From the NCBI GenBank assembly GCA_021205485.1, contig JAJPXK010000081.1:1-10005 (forward strand): 10,005 bases of DNA. Reading direction: 5' to 3'. The DNA comes from Clostridia bacterium. GTDB taxonomy: Bacteria > Bacillota > Clostridia > Christensenellales > Borkfalkiaceae. Below, one piece after another: positions 6,724-10,005 of this stretch; positions within the stretch are counted from its first letter, which is position 1, and each line of letters starts with the position of its first letter. The notes beneath the pieces are model-generated. The model worked only from the letters and a program-made list of their open reading frames with translations. It was not told the DNA's origin and did no database searches. The translations under genes were made by a program, and so were the position numbers.

Positions 6724-7890
6724 ATGAAGAAAAGAATTTTAGCGTTGGCTGTTTCGGCCTGCTCTCTGCTTTTAGCAGTACCGGCGTTTTCGGGTTGCTC
6801 GTCAGAGACGTACATAGAGTACACCCTTTACGACTCTGAAGGGGCCGAGGTGGAGACTTACCATGTTTCGGAAGACCCTTCAACCGATGAAGCTGCGGCG
6901 GAGGCGGAAGGGGTAGAATATACAGAGCCCTCTGTAGAGGCTGAAGACGGCTATTACTTTGCCGTAACCGGCTACAGCGGCAGGCCGAAAAACGTGGTTA
7001 TTCCGTCGGAATACGGCGGTGTACCCGTCACGCAGATAGGCGAACAGGCCTTCGCAGGGGCGGATTACCTCATTTCGGTATCGATGACCGACAGCATAAC
7101 GTATATTGCCCCGGTCGCCTTTTTTTACTGCGTAAGCCTTAAAGACGTGACCCTTTCAAATTCTCTTACCGAAATCAACTACAGCACGTTCGCGTGGTGC
7201 TATTCGCTTGAAGAGATTGTAATTCCCGACGGCGTCACGTCCATCGGCAATATGTGTTTCTACGGCGACGACGAGCTTGTCTCTGTAACCTTGCCCGACA
7301 GCGTTACGTCTATAGGGATAAGTTGTTTTTACGAGTGCTACGGGCTGGAGTCCATCGATTTGCCCGATAACCTTATTACCATAGGCCAGCAGGCTTTTTA
7401 TTCTTGCACGGCGTTAAACAACGTGGTCATCCCCGACAGCGTGGAGGAAATCCGCGATTACGCCTTTGTGGATTGCACTGCCCTTACAGATATTACGATA
7501 GGAAGCGGGGTTAAGATTATAGGCGAGTACGCGTTCTATTATTGCACAGCTTTAGAGAGTATTACCCTGCCCGCCGACCTTGAATTTATAGGGGCGTACG
7601 CCTTTTATAGCTGTTCCGCCCTTACAGACGTATACCTCACTAATACGTTTTCCGACGGTTCGTCAAAGCAGTGCAGGCTGTATTCGGCAGACCTTTCCGA
7701 TTACGAGCTTGAAGTCGGCGATGAAACGGCCGAAAGTACGTATCTTTATACTTCGTACAACTACTATAACGACGGGCTTACCGCCAACAGCGGTTACATT
7801 CCCTCAAACGGGCTTACCGATTCAGAAGAGATAGCTTCCCTTCTCACGGACGATCTTCTTACCGTTTACTGGTACTTTGTTAAAAAATAA
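6724..7890 (+). CDS. BspA-like leucine-rich-repeat surface lipoprotein
   Basis: The ATG at 6724 gives 388 residues and places a lipoprotein signal at the N-terminus: KKR, a hydrophobic run to about residue 20, then FSGC with the lipidated Cys25. An in-frame TTG at 6664 would start inside the promoter and bury the signal, so I reject it. SD-like AGGT (6714-6717) is weak. An acidic linker (about 40-78) precedes LRR_5/BspA-type repeats. One divergent unit lies at 91-116, then eight uninterrupted 23-residue units at 117-300 with the pattern I-x-L/I-P-D-S-V-T-x-I-G-x-x-A-F-x-x-C-x-x-L. Residues 306-388 are a Tyr- and acid-rich tail I do not recognise. The protein is presumably anchored to the outer face of the membrane, and BspA-like proteins often bind surfaces or proteins. 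The ligand is unknown. It has its own promoter and terminator. Confidence 0.9.
   Translation: MKKRILALAVSACSLLLAVPAFSGCSSETYIEYTLYDSEGAEVETYHVSEDPSTDEAAAEAEGVEYTEPSVEAEDGYYFAVTGYSGRPKNVVIPSEYGGVPVTQIGEQAFAGADYLISVSMTDSITYIAPVAFFYCVSLKDVTLSNSLTEINYSTFAWCYSLEEIVIPDGVTSIGNMCFYGDDELVSVTLPDSVTSIGISCFYECYGLESIDLPDNLITIGQQAFYSCTALNNVVIPDSVEEIRDYAFVDCTALTDITIGSGVKIIGEYAFYYCTALESITLPADLEFIGAYAFYSCSALTDVYLTNTFSDGSSKQCRLYSADLSDYELEVGDETAESTYLYTSYNYYNDGLTANSGYIPSNGLTDSEEIASLLTDDLLTVYWYFVKK
7072..7623 (+). repeat. eight tandem 69-bp (23-residue) LRR units
   Basis: Residues 117-300 of the lipoprotein divide into eight units of exactly 23 residues with no insertion, beginning at residues 117, 140, 163, 186, 209, 232, 255 and 278. 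Seven keep the Cys near the end of the unit (FYSCTAL type); the unit at 163-185 has GDDEL instead. The units differ at DNA level, so this is an old array rather than a recent expansion. Confidence 0.85.
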
Positions 7891-7912
7891 AAAGATTTTT
7901 TACGATAAATCC

Positions 7913-7942
7913 GCCTTCTCTTTAAAGAGAAGGCATTTTTTT
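7913..7942 (+). terminator. Rho-independent terminator after the LRR lipoprotein gene
   Basis: GCCTTCTC (7913-7920) pairs perfectly with GAGAAGGC (7927-7934) around TTTAAA, followed by A and seven T (7936-7942). It lies 22 bases after the stop codon. Confidence 0.93.
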
Positions 7943-7986
7943 GCTTAATTAAAACAAATTGTTTACATCTGTTTTTAAAATTGCCA

Positions 7987-8015
7987 TTGACTAATATATA
8001 TAAGTGTGGTAAACT
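7987..8015 (+). promoter_or_regulatory. sigma-A-type extended -10 promoter for the acyltransferase gene
   Basis: The -35 box is TTGACT (7987-7992), then 17 bases, then -10 TAAACT (8010-8015) preceded by TGG (8007-8009). The start would be near 8022, with a leader of about 25 bases before the ATG at 8047. This also argues against the in-frame TTG at 7981 as a start. Confidence 0.7.
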
Positions 8016-8046
8016 AAAATTACCGAAATATAAAAGAGAGAAAAGT

Positions 8047-9330
8047 ATGGAAAAAGACAAAATCAAACGTTACGACTTTACGCAGAAGCCTAAAAATCCG
8101 AGCAGGCTTTTTATGAAAATAGTAAAGTTTTTCGGCCTTATGCCTATAAAGGGCCTCGGATTTAGCTGTACCAAGGTTAATATGGAGGGCATAAAGCCGC
8201 CGTATTTTCTTTTGTGCAACCACGCGAGCGAGATGGACTTCAGGATACTGTATAAGTCTATAGAGCCCGACTATATGAACTACGTAGTGGCGATAGACGC
8301 CATGCACGACAATACCATAACGCTCATGCGGATGGCGGGCGGCATCGCAAAGCGCAAATTCATACAGGATATGCAGCTCATCCGCAATTTAAAGTACTGC
8401 GCCGAAAATTATAAAAACGCCGTATGCATTTACCCCGAGGCGAGGTACACATTCGACGGCACTACAAGCTATATTCCCCCTTCGATAGGCAAAATGGCAA
8501 AGCTTTTAAAGCTCCCCGTTGTCGTTTTAATCTCTTACGGCAACTTTATCTGCTGCCCGCAGTGGAATAAAGGCAAGTTCAAGCTTCGCCCCGCGCACAT
8601 AGAGTCAAAGCTTGTGTGCGTGGCTACGGCCGACGAGGTGAAAACCCTCCCCGCGGAGGAGATAAACAGGCGGATAAAAGAAAATTTTGTATACGACGAC
8701 TTGCAGTACCAGTACGACAAAAAGATTTCGCTTACCTACCCGCAGAGGGCCAAGGGATTGCACCATATTTTATACCAGTGCTGCGAATGCGGAACGGAAT
8801 TTGAAATGTATTCCGAGGGAACAACTCTGGAATGCAGGCATTGCGGCAAAAAATGGCAGATGACCGAATACGGCAAGTTAGAGGCTGTTGGCGGCGACAC
8901 ACGTTTTACGCATATACCCGACTGGTTCAAGTGGGAACGCGAAAACGTGAAAAGGGAAGTGGAGAACGGAACCTATTGCATAGAGGACGAGATTGAGGTG
9001 CATACCCTGCCTAAGAATAAGTACTATTATCAGGGCAAGGGCAAGTTCAGGCAGGATATGACGGGCACCTATTTTTCCTGCGACTACTACGGCGAACCGT
9101 TTGAAATGCGTCTTACCCCTAACGAGCTTGAGTCCGTACACATAGAATTTGACTACCGCGACAGAAAAAAGAAGGAATTTTTCGGCGACTGCCTGGATAT
9201 ATCCAGCCATGAAGACAGCTTCTGGATTCACCCCGTAAACATAAGGGATTGCATTATGAAAATCTCTTTCGCGACTGAAGAGTTGTACTTTTTACAGCAC
9301 CGCAAACTGCACGGCGCGAATAAGCAGTAG
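8047..9330 (+). CDS. PlsC-like lysophospholipid acyltransferase fused to a zinc ribbon and C-terminal extension
   Basis: The ATG at 8047 gives 427 residues; GAGAG (8036-8040) is a modest ribosome site six bases upstream. The N-terminal ~200 residues are a glycerophospholipid-type acyltransferase domain. The catalytic H-x4-D is His59/Asp64 in CNHASEMDFR, and IYPEARYTFDG (128-138) replaces the usual FPEGTRS block. By family these enzymes move acyl chains to lysophosphatidate or related acceptors at the inner membrane face; the acceptor here is unknown. A Cys4 zinc ribbon follows, Cys245-x2-Cys248 and Cys263-x2-Cys266. About 150 more residues (280-427) are rich in Trp, Tyr and charge and match no domain I recognise. 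No transmembrane helix is obvious. The total is well above the roughly 200-250 residues of ordinary PlsC. The gene is monocistronic, with its own promoter and terminator. Confidence 0.82.
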   Translation: MEKDKIKRYDFTQKPKNPSRLFMKIVKFFGLMPIKGLGFSCTKVNMEGIKPPYFLLCNHASEMDFRILYKSIEPDYMNYVVAIDAMHDNTITLMRMAGGIAKRKFIQDMQLIRNLKYCAENYKNAVCIYPEARYTFDGTTSYIPPSIGKMAKLLKLPVVVLISYGNFICCPQWNKGKFKLRPAHIESKLVCVATADEVKTLPAEEINRRIKENFVYDDLQYQYDKKISLTYPQRAKGLHHILYQCCECGTEFEMYSEGTTLECRHCGKKWQMTEYGKLEAVGGDTRFTHIPDWFKWERENVKREVENGTYCIEDEIEVHTLPKNKYYYQGKGKFRQDMTGTYFSCDYYGEPFEMRLTPNELESVHIEFDYRDRKKKEFFGDCLDISSHEDSFWIHPVNIRDCIMKISFATEELYFLQHRKLHGANKQ

Positions 9331-9385
9331 GTTGTTTCAAAATATAACGTTTGATTCAAATTACAAAAATAATAACAAACACAAC

Positions 9386-9415
9386 TCGGCTTCTGCAAAG
9401 GAGCCGAAATTTATT
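9386..9415 (+). terminator. probable terminator after the acyltransferase gene
   Basis: TCGGCTTC (9386-9393) pairs with GGAGCCGA (9400-9407), eight base pairs with one G-U, around TGCAAA. AATTTATT follows. The T-tract is weak, but the stem is strong and lies 55 bases after the stop. Confidence 0.65.
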
Positions 9416-9420
9416 GCGAC

Positions 9421-9439
9421 TGTATACTTGACAATTACA
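9421..9439. promoter_or_regulatory. candidate Rrf2-type operator at the regulator's own promoter
   Basis: TGTAT (9421-9425) and TTACA (9435-9439) form an imperfect inverted repeat with nine bases between, enclosing the -35 box (9428-9433). The same arrangement, with a perfect TGTAA, occurs at 9964-9982. Repressor binding here would block RNA polymerase, so autorepression is inferred. Confidence 0.5.
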
Positions 9440-9456
9440 ACGCTTTTTTATATAAT
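9428..9456 (+). promoter_or_regulatory. full-consensus sigma-A-type promoter for the Rrf2 regulator
   Basis: TTGACA (9428-9433), a 17-base spacer and TATAAT (9451-9456) match the consensus at every position. The start would be near 9463, inside or beside the Shine-Dalgarno AAAGGAG (9462-9468), leaving a leader of only about 14 bases. Such a strong promoter on a regulator gene usually implies repression. Confidence 0.88.
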
Positions 9457-9476
9457 AATATAAAGGAGCAAATAAA

Positions 9477-9902
9477 ATGAAAATTTCAACAAGATTTACA
9501 ATTGCCGTGCATACCCTATTGGTAATACATATCCTCGGCAAAGAAAATAAAGCCACATCAGAATTTATCGCCTCAAGCGTAAATGTAAACCCCGTGGTTA
9601 TCCGCAGGACTCTGCAGGATTTAAAAAAGGCGGGGCTTGTTACCGTCACGGCGGGCAGCGGCGGGGCGAAACTTGCCAAAAAACCTAAAGAAATTACCCT
9701 TTACGACATTTATTACGCTGTGGAAAGCGTAGACGGCGAGCTGTTCAACTTCCACGAAAACCCTAACCCCGAATGCCCCGTAGGCAAAAATATCCATAAC
9801 CTTTTGGACGGGCACCTTGCCGAAGCGCAGATGGCTATGGAAAATTCTTTAAAGGCGGTAACCCTTAAAAACCTTGTAAGCGACTACAAAGAACTCGGTT
9901 AA
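9477..9902 (+). CDS. Rrf2-family transcriptional regulator, YwnA-like
   Basis: This 141-residue protein is a winged-helix regulator of the Rrf2 family, a group that includes IscR, NsrR, CymR and thiol sensors. MKISTRFTIAVHTLLVI opens the winged-helix domain. The recognition region is NPVVIRRTLQDLKKAGLV (about 38-55) and the wing is AGSGGAKLAK. ITLYDIYYAVE and FHENPNPECPVGKNI follow, very close to my recollection of B. subtilis YwnA. IscR-type proteins have three clustered cysteines for a [2Fe-2S] cluster. Here Cys100 is the only cysteine, so a classical cluster is unlikely. Redox sensing through this conserved cysteine is an inference, by analogy with staphylococcal HypR, whose key cysteine lies at a similar place. 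It has a consensus promoter, a candidate operator and its own terminator. The next gene, outside the window, is a likely target. Confidence 0.92.
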   Translation: MKISTRFTIAVHTLLVIHILGKENKATSEFIASSVNVNPVVIRRTLQDLKKAGLVTVTAGSGGAKLAKKPKEITLYDIYYAVESVDGELFNFHENPNPECPVGKNIHNLLDGHLAEAQMAMENSLKAVTLKNLVSDYKELG

Positions 9903-9907
9903 AATAT

Positions 9908-9936
9908 AAAAAAATCCCCTGAGAGGGGATTTTTTT
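9908..9936 (+). terminator. strong Rho-independent terminator after the Rrf2 regulator
   Basis: Seven A, TCCCC (9908-9919), loop TGAGA (9920-9924), GGGGA and seven T (9925-9936) form a 12-bp perfect stem. It starts five bases after the stop. The A-run on the other side means it could work in both directions. Confidence 0.95.
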
Positions 9937-9963
9937 ATGCACTTTATACTAAAAAATTTATGT

Positions 9964-9982
9964 TGTAACAGTTGACATTACA
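9964..9982. promoter_or_regulatory. candidate Rrf2-type operator at the outgoing promoter
   Basis: TGTAA (9964-9968) and TTACA (9978-9982) are exact inverted repeats with nine bases between, enclosing most of the -35 box (9972-9977). The spacing and position match the site at 9421-9439. A second inverted repeat, TAACAGT (9966-9972) and ACTGTTA (9990-9996), overlaps it and the -10 region. Confidence 0.5.
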
Positions 9983-10000
9983 TTAATTTACTGTTATTAT
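9972..10000 (+). promoter_or_regulatory. strong extended -10 promoter for the next gene (outside window)
   Basis: TTGACA (9972-9977), a 17-base spacer and TATTAT (9995-10000) preceded by TGT (9992-9994) make a near-consensus promoter. Its gene must start beyond the window. It is separated from the regulator gene by the terminator, so the two are transcribed separately. Confidence 0.78.
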
Positions 10001-10005
10001 ATAGG

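Noticed and set aside
7072..7623. Tandem repeat as a possible CRISPR array or satellite
   Set aside because: The periodicity is 69 bp, in frame and protein-level only; the units are LRR codons with no constant DNA repeat and spacer pattern.
7981..8046. Upstream TTG start adding 22 residues to the acyltransferase
   Set aside because: It lies upstream of the likely promoter and has no ribosome site; the ATG at 8047 has both.
9356..9679. 107-codon minus-strand frame over the Rrf2 promoter and 5' end
   Set aside because: It runs across a terminator, a consensus promoter and the Rrf2 coding region; it shows no domain.

Overview
The window reads as the chromosome of a Bacillota (Firmicutes) bacterium, most likely a gut- or host-associated member of the Clostridia. 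The grounds are the topA-trmFO-hslV-hslU order, a folate-dependent TrmFO, a BspA-like leucine-rich-repeat lipoprotein, a YwnA-like Rrf2 regulator and strong sigma-A-type promoters. The lineage is an inference; no rRNA or other phylogenetic marker was tested. All seven complete genes and the one partial gene lie on the + strand, and I see no convincing minus-strand gene, tRNA, rRNA or CRISPR array.

Region 1 (1-4729) is a tight housekeeping operon. It holds the 3' part of topA, then trmFO (4-base ATGA overlap), hslV (10-base overlap) and hslU (12-base gap). This resembles the Bacillus smf-topA-trmFO-xerC-hslV-hslU-codY cluster without xerC and without codY. Region 2 (4730-6273) is hisS, flanked by structured non-coding DNA. 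Upstream is a 32-bp near-perfect palindrome that includes the hslU stop codon and overlaps competing hairpins. Downstream is a compact palindromic dispersed-repeat-type element. A 13-bp motif occurs in opposite orientation on the two sides of hisS. Region 3 (6274-6640) is a single thioredoxin gene with its own terminator.

Region 4 (6641-9415) holds two apparently monocistronic genes, each with an extended -10 promoter and a hairpin terminator. One is a lipoprotein with eight uninterrupted 23-residue leucine-rich repeats. The other is a PlsC-type acyltransferase fused to a zinc ribbon and an extra C-terminal region. Region 5 (9416-10005) is an Rrf2-family regulator driven by a consensus promoter, then a strong terminator and a second strong promoter pointing out of the window. 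Both promoters carry the same inverted half-sites, TGTAW-N9-TTACA, placed around the -35 box. This suggests that the regulator controls itself and the next gene.

Across the whole window the tetranucleotide CCCA/TGGG is almost absent and CCTA/TAGG stands in for it, in every codon phase. The only CCCA I find is inside the repeat element, and the three TGGG sites are forced by Met-Gly or Trp codons. I consider this bias and the paired Rrf2-type operators the two most interesting signals here. I see no evidence for a large undescribed defence or biosynthetic system.
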